Positions 20,701 through 32,700 of a stretch of 64,000 nucleotides of DNA are shown piece by piece. A model generated the notes under the pieces. That model did no database searches, was not told the DNA's origin, and was given only the letters and a program-made list of their open reading frames with translations. Within the stretch, counting starts at the first letter, position 1; every line of letters begins with the position of its first letter. Origin of the DNA: Mesorhabditis belari. Its lineage: Eukaryota; Nematoda; Chromadorea; Rhabditida; Rhabditidae. The stretch spans positions 3,267,880 to 3,331,879 of the forward strand of contig CAUEEP010000759.1 of assembly GCA_958450365.1 (NCBI GenBank), written 5' to 3'. The translations under genes were made by a program, and so were the position numbers.

Positions 20701-23700
20701 TTCAATCCAACTCCCGTCGCGAACATGATCTCGATCTCCGATTGATTCATGTTACGAGGAGGGACACGCACGGTTACACCTAGAATGATTGACTGAAGAT
20801 GATAGGCTGAAGATGATAGCTGAAGATGATAGCTGGAGGTGATAGGCTAGTCAGATCAAGACCAAGCTCCATCAGGCTCAGGTCTGGTATAAGTTCATTG
20901 GCTTATGCTTATGATGGCTTATGCTTATGTTGGTTGATGCTTATGATGGCTTATGCTGGCTTACAATGATGCCTGACTCAAAGCGAGACTCAGACTTCCT
21001 TTTCTTACTCATCCTGCTCCAATACCCAATCCCTACCTTGAAAAGTGTGTATCTTTTGCCAAGGCATGTCGAAAAATATCCGCACTCCATCCACGTAGAC
21101 ATCGGTTTTGTAGCGCCATCTGGAGTTACGGTGAGTTGAAAAAGTACAGTACAGTTTACCTAGTACAGTACAGTTTACTTAGTACATTACAAGGTACAGT
21201 ACAGTTTGCTTAGTACAGTACAAAGTACAGTACCGTTTACTTAGTACAGTACGGCTTACTTAGTTCAGTACCGTTTACCTAGTACAGTACAGTTTACTTA
21301 GTACAGTACAAAGTACAGTACCGTTTACTTAGTACAGTACAAAGTACAGTACAGTTTGCTTAGTACAGTACGGCTTACTTAGTTCAGTACCGTTTACCTA
21401 GTACAGTACAGTTTACTTAGTACAGTACAAAGTACAGTACAGTTTACTTAGTACAGTACAAAGTACAGTACCGTTTACTTAGTACAGTACGGCTTACTTA
21501 GTTCAGTACCGTTTACCTAGTACAGTACAGTTTACTTAGTACAGTACAAAGTACAGTACCGCTTACTTAGTACAGTACAAAGTACAGTACAGTTTACTTA
21601 GTACAGTACAAAGTACAGTACCGTTTACTTAGTACAGTACCGTTTACTTAGTACAGTACAAAGTACAGTACCGTTTACTTAGTACAGTACAAAGTACAGT
21701 ACCGTTTACTTAGTACAGTACAAAGTACAGTACCGTTTACTTAGTACAGTACAAGGTACAGTAAAGTTTACTTAGTACAGTACAAAGTACAGTATACTTA
21801 GCAGAAAATCCTGTACAGAAAATGCGACCTTCTAAAATCTTTGCGTGCGAAAACTTGCACAACCGATGAGCCATTATCTCTAGCAGCGATCCCAGTCAGA
21901 ATTGAAGCTTTCACTGGTTCTTCCCCTATAAAAGAATCAATAGAATGCAATCCACAGTAATCCAGTAACAGATCGAATGCACAATAAACCATTTCCTCTT
22001 TCTAAACCTACAGTAATCCATTCACTATCTAAAATCTTTATTTTAACATTTTCGACTAACAAATTGTATCCGCCGGCTGCTCCATTCGTCCTTGTATCAT
22101 TAAATCGTGTCGCGGGGATTTCATCATGCTAAAGAGCTCACTTTTTAGGGATTATAGAGACTCATAGAGATTTCATAGAGATTCTATAGAGATTTCATAG
22201 AGATTCATAGAGATTACAATTAGATTTATATAGAGATCTTTGTACATCTATATCTATTTATCTTTTTCCACATTTACCTCAAAACATAGTACCCTTTGCC
22301 GTGGAAAGAAAAACGAGTGCCGTCATAGGTTGTGAAATGATTCTCGCCGTAGATGTAACCTGAAAACGAGTTGCCATCTGACGATAAATCTGCACTTTGT
22401 GCTCGTAAACACGAGTTTTCTGGCGTACAATAGAAAGATATATGCTATCGAAATAACTACCAATGACAGGCGGTCGATATTCTTGACAAGTCGACGTTTG
22501 TCGACGCCAAAAGAAGAATTCACAGTGACCAGCCCACTGAAAAGTTTCAATTGAAGGCTAATTTCAATTTTAAATTCTAAATTTATGCTAAATAATGCTT
22601 GAATGCTTGAATGCTTAAATGATTAAAGGCTTAAAGGCTTAAATGCTAATTCAAACAGATTTTTAAGCCGATCCAATGAAAACAACACGAGAGACTAAGC
22701 CTAAGCTAAGCCTAAGCTAAGCCTAAGCTAAGCCTAAGCTAAGCCTAAGCTAAGCCTAAGCTAAGCCTAAGCTAAGCCTAAGCTAAGCCTAAGCTAAGCC
22801 TAAGCTAAGCCTAAGCTAAGCCTAAGCTAAGCCTGAGCCTAAGCTAAGCTAAGCCAAGCCTAAGCTGCTAAGCTAAGCCTAGCAGGCCCAAGCTAAGCCT
22901 AAGGGCCTGGCTAGCCTAAGCTGGCCTGGCCAGGCCTAAGCAGAAGCAGCAAGCTGGCTGGCGGCCTAGCGGCCCAGGCTAGGCCTGGCTAAGCCTAAGC
23001 CAAGCCCAAGCTAAGCCCGAGCTAGGCTAAGCCTAAGCTAGGCTAAGCCAGCCTAAGCTAAGCCTAGCTAGGCCTAGCGGCCTAAGCTCTAAGCTAAGCC
23101 TAAGCTAGGCCTAAGCTGCAAGCCTAAGCTAAGCTAAGCCTAAGCTAAGCCTAAGCCTAAGCCTGAGTCTAGCTAAGCCTAAGCTAAGCCTAAGCTAAGC
23201 CTAAGCTAAGCCTAAGCTAAGCCTAAGCTAAGCCTAAGCTAAGCCTAAGCTAAGCCTAAGCCCTTCAACGAGCCAACACGAGCCAAACAACTTCAATCTG
23301 ATCAATCAACAATTGTTCGCCATTTGGAAATCAGAAAGACCAATCGTAATAGAGGATCGGTTTCACATGAATTGAGCACCGAGAATCTAGGGGCACGCGT
23401 TTCAATCAGCCAGACCTTGCTCCTCAAGTTGAGAAGAAGCTTTCCATATCCTGCTTCTCAAGTCGATCAGCCATATCCTTCTCGCTATGGCTTCTTAAGT
23501 CGTCTTCTTAAGTCGTCTCCCTAAGTCGATCAGCTTCTTAAGTCAATCAGCTTCTTAAGTCGTCTCCTTAAGTCAATCAGCTTCTTAAGTCTTCTCCTTA
23601 AGTCGATCAGCTTCTTAAGTCGAAAAGAAGCCACTCTTTCGAGAATATCTTGACGATGACAATGGATTCACTTAGATAACACTTCTCAAAAAAGACAATG

Positions 23701-26700
23701 GCTCAACAAGGGTCAAATGCCAATTCCAATTTCAAAGCCATGGGCACAAAGTGACGTCTTGCTGTTGTCTTGCTGGTGGAATATTGTTTATTTCTAAATA
23801 TTAGAGCTGAGAAGAAGAGTTGGTTGACGTTGAACAGCTCAAGAAGGTTAATTAAATTCTGATTAAATTAAATGTTTGTAAAAAACGGGAATTAGTATTG
23901 CTAGTATTGCTAGTGCTAGTAGCTAGTAAATCAAGCAGTATCGCTAGTAAATCAAGCAGTATTGCTAGTACTAGTATTGCTAGTAAATCGAGCAGTATTG
24001 CTAGTGCTAGTATTGCTAGTAAGTCAAGAACTATTCCTAGTGCTAGTAGCTAGTAAATCAAGCAAACCTTGCAACAGAAATCATACGGTAAGAGATCATT
24101 GTAGAAATTGGACATTGTTGGTACATATGGAGGACGTTTATATGGATATGAACCAAATGGATGAGCTCTGTGGTAGAAGATTATCGATTGTTCTTCGAAT
24201 TGCTTCGAATTTCTTCGAATTTCAAACCTGTATGGCACTCCAGCCGAATAAAAGCGAAGATATTGATCGTTGAACTCGAAATCGTCACTGAAAATGAGCT
24301 GTCCTTGCTGTGAAAATGAGCTGTTTAAAAAAGAAAACGCGAGTTTTCTCGTGAAATGCAAGAATGGGCCAGAAATGGGTCAGAAATGGGCCAGAAAGCG
24401 GTCGTTTAGACGGGCTAGACAAAGTGCTATTAACTAATTAACTATTAGTTCGAAATTGAAGAATATGGCACTGATTCACCTGAACATCAGCCATCCCTCG
24501 TAGTCGTAGCAGCACATTTGACCAGCGCCAGTCCAGCTATAGAGCTTTAATGGAAAACAGCCAAAGCAGGGCCTGGGTTTACCAAATTAGTGACCATTTA
24601 CTATCTAGCATTTAAAAATTAGTATTTATCTAGTATTTTGCCAAAAGGAGTTAGCAGTTTAGCATCGAGTTTAGCAATTTATCTTTGAAAATCGATAGCA
24701 ATTTGATATTTAGCAGCTTTGCTAAATAGCAATTTAGCAATTGGTGAACCCAGGCTCAGTTTACTGAATAACTACCGAACTTCGAGTTCAACTTACACAG
24801 CCGCACTACTAATCACACAGTGCAAAGCTCCTTGCGTTCTCGTACAAGAGTGATCGCCACTCATATCACATTCTGGATGAGCCGTAAAGCGACCGAAATC
24901 GAGTTGAGCTTGTGAGAGAGTGCATGGACAAGGCACTGAAATTGTACCAGTGTCAGAACAAAGCCAGGCTTGGCCTTGGTCTAACCCTAGCCAGGCTTGG
25001 CCTTGGTCTAACCCTAGCTAGGCCTGGCCTTGGTCTAACCCTAGCCTGGCCTGGCCTTGGTCTAACCCTAGCCTGGCCTGGCCTTGGTCTAACCCTAGCT
25101 AGGCCTGGCCTTGGTCTAACCCTAGCTAGGCCTGGCCTTGGTCTAACCCTAGCCTGGCCTGGCCTTGGTCTAACCCTAGCTAGGCCTGGCCTTGGTCTAA
25201 CCCTAGCCTGGCCTGGCCTTGGTCTAACCCTAGCTAGGCCTGGCCTTGGTCTAACCCTAGCCAGGCTTGGCCTTGGTCTAACCCTAGCCAGGCTTGACCT
25301 TGGTCTAATGCTAGCCAGGCTTGACCTTGGTCTAACCTTAGCCAGGCTTGGCCTTGGTCTAACCCTAGCCTGGCCTGGCCTTGGTCTGACCCTAGCCTGG
25401 CCTGCCCTGGCTAATCCAAGCCTAACCGGTTAACTTTTACAATCCCCACCATTCGGCTCTAGCTCCATAATGAAATTCTCTCGTCGACCGTCCCAATCAA
25501 ACCATTCCTAAATTCAAGTTATATCCAGATTCAGATCTATCATTCTACCTGACAAAGCCTCAACGGCCATTCCCGTCCCCATTCGTATTCCCATCGTTTA
25601 TGAAAGAACCATCCAAAGGGGATTGGCTCGGACCAATGCATACTGAAAATAGTTAATGGATTTTAGAATACGTTAAGATAAGTAGCCGTTAAGATAAGTA
25701 GCCGTTAAGATAAGTAGCCGTTAAGATAGCTAAGTATTGAACAAAACTAGTAACGTAAAACTCTTTGTGAAAGAACTTTTCTAGGTAAAGAGAAAGATAA
25801 AAGGTTTCAAAATCGTTGTATGTGCTCACATATCTCCCCGATCCTCGAGTATCATGTCAGCGACACGAACTTGAACGACACCGCCACGGTAGAATCTGAA
25901 AGTGAGGTGATGATGGACAAAGAAAAAGATGGATTTATTTGACTCTGACTCGAGTTAAGAATGTGTTAACCGGGTTTTAAAGTCGTTAAGGCTTTAAGGG
26001 GGTTTTAAAGTCACAGACTTTGTCCAGGTCTAGAACAAGCTTCAACCTTTACAGTCACCTGCTCTGGGTCACCTGCTCTGGGTCAACTGCTCTGGGTCAA
26101 CTGCTCAACAGTCAACTGCTCAACAGTCAACTGCTCAACAGTCAACTGCTCAACAGTCAACTGCTCAACAGTCAACTGCTCAACAGTCAACTGCTCAACA
26201 GTCAACTGCTCAACAGTCAACTGCTCAACAGTCAACTGCTCAACAGTCAACTGCCTGAGCCTAACCCAATCATTGATCTGAACCAGGTTCAACCCAGGCT
26301 AGCACTATAGCCAGGAGCTGTTGGGAAAGAGCTGTTGAAGAATTACTCTCATCTGGAAATCTCAGAGCTGTCAGGGAAATTTGTAAAATAACTTTTTCAA
26401 TGTATTTCACTTAACCATCATCTTTAAGCTGCTAAAAAGCTGATAAAAAACTGTTTTATTCATTAAAATCCCATATTTTCTTGATGTTTTATCCATAAAA
26501 ATTATCAAAACTGTGATTGGATTAATGTTTTTGTTAAATCTTTTAATATTAGCAATATCTTTTCTCTTTTTCTTTTCTCTTTTTCTTTTCCTTTCTCACC
26601 TCCACGCATCGATATCAGCTTCGAAATCAGTTTGCATTGTGCGTGGGGTGAATGTGTAAGCTCCATTGTTTGGATGTCGACGAGCTATGTAACCGATCTA

Positions 26701-29700
26701 AAAATCTCATAGATCTAGATCTCATAGATTAGATCTAGATCTCATAGAAAAGAGACCTAGATCTGTGTCTTAATCTAGACCTGAACTAGATCTGAGCTAG
26801 AAAATAGAGCTAGATCTGAGTCTACTTTTATATCCTTTCATCTACTTTCATCTACTTTCATCTACTTTACCTGTTTAAAGCTGTGCCCTTCAACGTCCTC
26901 CCAATAACCATAAAGAGCAATGTCCACCTAAAAAGCCTTTTAAAGCATTTTAAAGCATTTTAAAGCCTTTTAAAGCCCTTTAAAGCATTTTAAAGCCTTT
27001 TAAAGCATTTTAAAGCATTTTAAAGCCTTTTAAAGCCTTTTAAAGCATTTTAAAGCATTTTAAAGCCTTTTAAAGCCCTTTAAAGCATTTTAAAGCCTTT
27101 TAAAGCCCTTTAAAGCATTTTAAAGCCTTTTAAAGCATTTTAAAGCATTTTAAAGCCTTTTAAAGCCTTTTAAAGCATTTTAAAGCATTTTAAAGCTTTA
27201 GTCTTTTAAAAGAAATCTTATAAAAGCTAAAGTTCTTTTATCTAGACAAACGATTCTATAAACTCTTCTATAATCAATTCTATCTCTTTTCTTTATCATT
27301 CTTCTACCTGTGTATTCGGATTACTCGTTATATTCTCCCATTCCCAATGCACTGTCAAATTCTCGGCCTCCCATGCGTGCCAATTGTTGTGAGGCTGGGA
27401 AATTGAATATTACGAGAATTGTTAAAGCTAGCTATGTTACAGCTATCTATGCTACAGCTATCTATGTAGCCGAAGAAAGTTTTCAGGCTACATGTTTTGA
27501 GACTAACGTGTTGATCTCTTGAGTTAAAGAGGGCTTGGCGTGACTAACGTCACTCGCGCCTCCTCCTCCACTCTTCTGAGATCCCTGTAGCAATAACAAT
27601 AACAATAACTTCACCATGAGACAACTCAAATTTGAATACTTCAACTCCATGCTTGAAAAAGTCTAAAAGAAAAAGTTTGGAACAAACGGGAATCGAACTC
27701 GACACTCCCTTAGAGCAGTTTTGTAAACGGGATGCTAACCACCTCAACCACGCTCAGGCATGGAGTTGAAGTTCAAAGGCCGCAGTAGGCCAATTCAAAG
27801 GCCGCAGAAGGCCAATTCAAAAGCCACAGAAGGCCAATTCAAAGGCCGCAGAAGACCAATTCAAAGGCCGCAGAAGACCAATTCAAAGGCCGCAGTAGGC
27901 AAAAAGGATCCCTAAGCTAAGTGGTTTAAAGTTTTTCTGATTTTTGACGGGTTTTTGATGAAAAACTTGTTTTGATCACAAGCATGTACCTATTCTTTTT
28001 TAATTCCCTATCGATCAAAAAAAAGTTTGTCGAAATCGGTTCATGTGGAGCCGAGATCCAGAGTGTGACGGACGAACGGACAGACAGACAGACGGACGCT
28101 TCTCTTTTATATATAGTAGATTAAGTTATTCAATCCAGAAGGCCCAGATATTTCCTTCTTTCTTTCTTTCTTTCTTTCTTCCTTCCTTTCTTCCTTACTG
28201 CTTTCTGCCCTTCTTTCTTTCTATCTTTCTTGCTTCCTTCCCCCTTCCCCCTTGACTTTCCCTCTTTCTCTTGGTAAGTTAAGATATCGGATAGCTGAGT
28301 GATTAGAGCTCAGATGACCGGAAAGCGAAAGATCGATGGAAGCCTGCAACTGAGATCTACAAAGATTTATCAACGAAAATTTATCAACGACGAAAATCCC
28401 CTCTCCAAAAATCGACTTTTTCTTGTCAATTCGTTCTTTATTCCCTAGCTATTCAATTCAGAAGTCAGAGCTTTGTTTATGGAATGGAAATACCTGTCTC
28501 ACATCGTTGATAAGGTTGACTCGACGTTGCGCGAGACCGGGTTGTACTGCAAAACGTTTGTTTTGTCTTTTTTTAACCTTTTCTCTAAGCCGAAGCCTAA
28601 GCCTAAGCCTGAGCCTAAAATTTGCCGTAAAGCCAAGTTTTTCTACAATATTTGCATTTCAAAGCGACTCACAAACGTAGAATTTTGTCCACCACGCGTA
28701 ATTCTTGCCTCCGTCGACAGAAAGTCGCAAATCGACAAGGCCTGTTCGGAAAACCCGATTCACTGGGATTACACAACGAACGAAAATCATGTCGATCTGA
28801 AAGCACAGAAATTTTAGTCGATATTATGAAGCACAGAAATCTCTAGAGTCTCTAGAATCTCTTTAGTCACCCAAACTCGTCTTGACACCATTCTCGGCCG
28901 TGTATCTACTGCTTGGTGAACGGCTGTAGCTGGGAGACTTCAGCAATTACAGTGGTACAAGTTCAATTGACCATTCAATTGACCATTCAATTGCCCATTC
29001 AATTGGTCATTCAATTGGTCATTCAATTAGATTCAATTGACCACTCAATTGACCATTCAATTCACCACTCAATTGACCATTCAATTCACCACTCAATTGA
29101 CCATTCAATTCACCACTCAATTGGCCGTCACTTCTCTACCGTACCCTCTCACAATCCACAGTCAACTCATCGAATTGCAGCTTTGGCACATCAGTCAACC
29201 GAAAACACGGCCCGCTCACATTCAACGCGAATCCCCCCAACATGTTTCCGTACTCTTGCGAGAGTTTCAACGATCCTGAATTTCAAATCAATGAGTTTTA
29301 AAAGTTGAAAGAAGCAGCTCGATTAACCGATATTATTTGTTATTTTTGTTATTTTTGTTATTTTTGTTATTTTTGTTATTTTTGTTATTTTTTACTAAAT
29401 TCTGCTAAGTCTACTATTTTTCTTGTAAAAATTATGATTGTTCTCGAAAATCTGTTCTCGAAAATCTGTTCTCAAAAATCTGTTCTCGAAAATGTTCTCG
29501 AAAATCTTTTAGAAACATCTGATGGCAAAAATTATTTTACATAAAAATTTGCCATTCAATCTGAATATTTAGAGTTTAAAATATGTGATTTTATTTGAAA
29601 TCTCTGCGCTTTGTGTTTTTGCAAAAAAGAGAAGAGGTTTGATTTTGATGAGTTGCTTCTTTTAACTCTTAAAACTTAAAGAAACCATTTAAATTTTAAA

Positions 29701-32700
29701 TTTAGATTTAAAGCCTTTAGAATCTAATATTTTGATCATTTTTGGAGGCGCAAACCCCATTGGATGGTTTATTCTTTGAAAATAGGAAGCGTATTGGAAC
29801 CGTATTGGAACCGTATTGGAACCGTATTGGAACCGTATTAGATCAAAATAGGAAGCGTATTGGAACCGTATTCAAACCGTATTGGAGCCGTATTGGAACT
29901 GTATTGGAACCGTATTAGATCAAAATAGGAACCGTATTGGAACCGTATTAGATCAAAATAGGAAGCGTATTGGAACCGTATTGGAACCGTATTGGAACCT
30001 TATTGGAACTGTATTGGAACCGTATTAGATCAAAATAGGAACCGTATTGGAACCTTATTGGAATCGTATTGGAACCGTATTGGAACCGTATTGGAACCGT
30101 ATTAGGTCAAAATAGGAAGCGTATTGGAACCGTATTGGAACCGTATTGGAACCGTATTGGAACCTTATTGGAACTGTATTGGAACCGTATTAGATCAAAA
30201 TAGGAGCTGTATTGGAACCGTATTGGAACCGTATTAGATCAAAATAGGAAGCGTATTGGAACCTTATTGGAACCGTATTGAAAGCGCTCAAGAAAGCATG
30301 GGAAGATCTTGATCCTGTGCCTGTGAGCCTGTGATACCCTGTGATCTAGATCCTGTGCCTGTGAGCCTTGGTTAGACAAAGTTATAGGCCTTCAAAGTGT
30401 GACGACCCGTTTAAAATCCCGGATTCTTTCAAAATACCCGGATTCTTTCAAAAAAACCCCAAAATAACGCAAGAGCCGGTATTTTTATGTAGTCCATCTG
30501 AAGATCTAGTCAAAAAGCTTTGCCCTGATGCTTCCTGATCACCAAAAAGCTTTGCCCGGATGCTTCCTGATCACCTGGACAAACCTCTTGAATCATTATT
30601 GCATCCACCGTACTGAATGTACTCATCAACACGCGCCAGCCATCTACCAGCAATCTGAGAGCTGCCGAAACGGACCTGACATTTCGGAGAGTTTAAGAGT
30701 TTAATCGTTTTATTGGGATTTCAAAATTAAAATCTTTTTACGATAAAAGCTACCAATTTATATGAATCTCCATCAGCAGAAAATGGCATTTCATACCATC
30801 CAGTACCGTTTCCCCCATTGAAACCAACCTGAAATTATCTTTGAGTTGATATTGATAGCTGTAAATTGTTAAGAAAGCTTTGAATGGTTAAAGAAAGCTT
30901 TAAATTGATCACTTTATTGCTCTAGCTAAAGATCCTATAGTACGGAAGTATGGCTTTCTAAGAGTCGACTTCTAAGAGTCGTCATAAAACTCAGCAGCTC
31001 TGGTCGTCGTTAAACCTATCGTAATCGACTAAAATCTACAATAATATCATACAAAAATGATCCCAGAGAATCAGCTTTAAAAACTGTACTGTACTGTACT
31101 GTACTGTACTTTAAAAAACTAAGTTTTCCAAGTTTTCTATGAAGAAAAATGGCAGAGAACGAAAAATAGCTTTCAAGTAGCTTTCAACTCATTCCGGAGC
31201 TTGTAAAATGAGTTGTATAGCTCCAAACGACAAAATTTGAAAAGAGAAATGTAGCTAAGATTAAGGGCTTTAATATTTTAAATAACATTTAACATATTAG
31301 CATTGGATTTTGATAGCTAAGCTATCAAAAAGAAATCGTAAATACTGAACACCCTGATCGCTGACAGTTGCTGACAAGGAAACCATAGATATTTATTGCT
31401 GATTGCCCCCAAAATTGGTGGATAGATAGAATCGATGTTGGGGAAGAACATATTAAAAATTCAGCTTTAAAGCTTTAAGATTGCGATAGTTATAGTGTTT
31501 AAAAGTAGGTAGGATTTGGTAAAGTTTTGGTAAGATTTGGAGTCTTTGGGCTCTCCGGGTCTCTTTGCAATGATTTAGCGGCTAGTTAGGAGGCCGGGGG
31601 AGCGTCCCGGTGGTCTAGTGGTAGTGCGTTCAGTTACGAAGCGGAAGGGTGCCTCGGGGTCGCGGGTTCGACTCCGGCCATGAGATATTTGCTCCTTATT
31701 CGTTTTCTTATTTTTTTTTCTTATTTCTTTCCCTATTTGCTGGCAAGTCTACAATGTCGAGTCTGGAGTCTGCAACGTTTGCCATGGGTCTACAACGTTT
31801 GCAACGAGTCTGCAACGTCTGCAACGAGTCTGGAACGTCTGCAACGAGTCTGCAACGAGTCTGGAACGTTTGCAACTAGTCTGAAACGTCTGCAACGTCT
31901 GCAACGAGTCTGGAACGTCTGCAACGAGTCTGCAACGTCTGTAACGTTTGCAACGACTCTGCAACGAGTCTGCAACGTTTGCAACGTCTGCAACGACGTC
32001 TGCAACAAGTCTGCAACGTCTGCAACGAGTCTGAAGTCTGCAACGAACCAGCGCACTCTGTTTCCCTCCTCTTCCTCTCGTCAAACTCCCAGACATTGTA
32101 CTCGATGTCCAATTGATATGTGCATAATTGAGCATGACATAGGATCGAATCTCATCCGTTGCAATTACCAATTGATACGTGTTTTGCTGGAAAGAAATGT
32201 GATAATCATTGATTTCTTCAAACCCAGCGTTTCGCTTGTTCGTATTGATCAAGTCGAGTGACTTTTGGCGCTCCACCATAGCTCATTCGTTCCCAGGTTA
32301 CTGAAATTTACTTTAAACTCGTAAACACAACTTTTCTAGTGTATAGGCACAGGCAGAAAGGCACAAAAGGCCGACGGAGGAGTGGAACTAGAGACTGGAA
32401 TTTGAGCTTTGCCTCAAGTTCCAGTCCAAAGCTTCTAACCCATCGCCATTCGGCTACCACTGCTTTCTGAAGCCGCTGGGAAATCAGCTTATAAACTTGC
32501 TGATAAGCTCGATGTTTTTAAACCCTACACCCTATCAAATCCTATCAAATCCTATCAAATTCAAAACTTTGCAAGCTTATAACTTTTGATAGAGTGCTCC
32601 AAAATAGAAACAGAAACCAGATTCGGATTCAGCGTAAAATTCTGCATCGACTAGCTATGCCATTTGGCCACTAGACCTAGTTGAAATGCCCTTATTACTT

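Larger units (their letters stand above)
19465..22359 (-). other. Mesh-like gene, exons 30-36: von Willebrand D domain
   Basis: Exons 22359-22278, 22128-22061, 21925-21817, 21119-21037, 20779-20631, 20592-20460 (or 20529-20460) and 19569-19465. [16 protein letters not shown] opens the domain, [15 protein letters not shown] continues it and [14 protein letters not shown] closes it. Exon 35 adds 23 to 44 residues between the LPASY and GLLG strands that are not typical of the domain, so its boundary needs transcript data. Confidence 0.8.
22461..24935 (-). other. Mesh-like gene, exons 25-29: AMOP domain
   Basis: Exons 24935-24797, 24536-24480, 24287-24228, 24167-24068 and 22536-22461. Paired cysteines in MCCYDYEGW and YDFCCK and the closing [13 protein letters not shown] define AMOP, an extracellular adhesion-associated domain. 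The intron 24227-24168 is 60 nt; reading through it gives a false longer ORF. Confidence 0.85.
25441..29275 (-). other. Mesh-like gene, exons 15-24: E-set-like domain and linker
   Basis: Exons 29275-29153, 28929-28871, 28796-28673, 28546-28494, 27394-27308, 26927-26871, 26697-26600, 25895-25830, 25642-25549 and 25507-25441. [19 protein letters not shown] and [11 protein letters not shown] suggest an IPT/Ig-like fold as in Mesh. The segment after it is rich in Trp and aromatic residues. Confidence 0.8.

Noticed and set aside
24050..24361. 103-codon continuous minus ORF as a single exon
   Set aside because: It reads through a 60-nt intron (24227-24168); splicing restores the AMOP consensus and frame.
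24912..25433. 173-codon ORF of GLGLTLARP repeats
   Set aside because: 27-bp intronic minisatellite on the strand opposite the gene.
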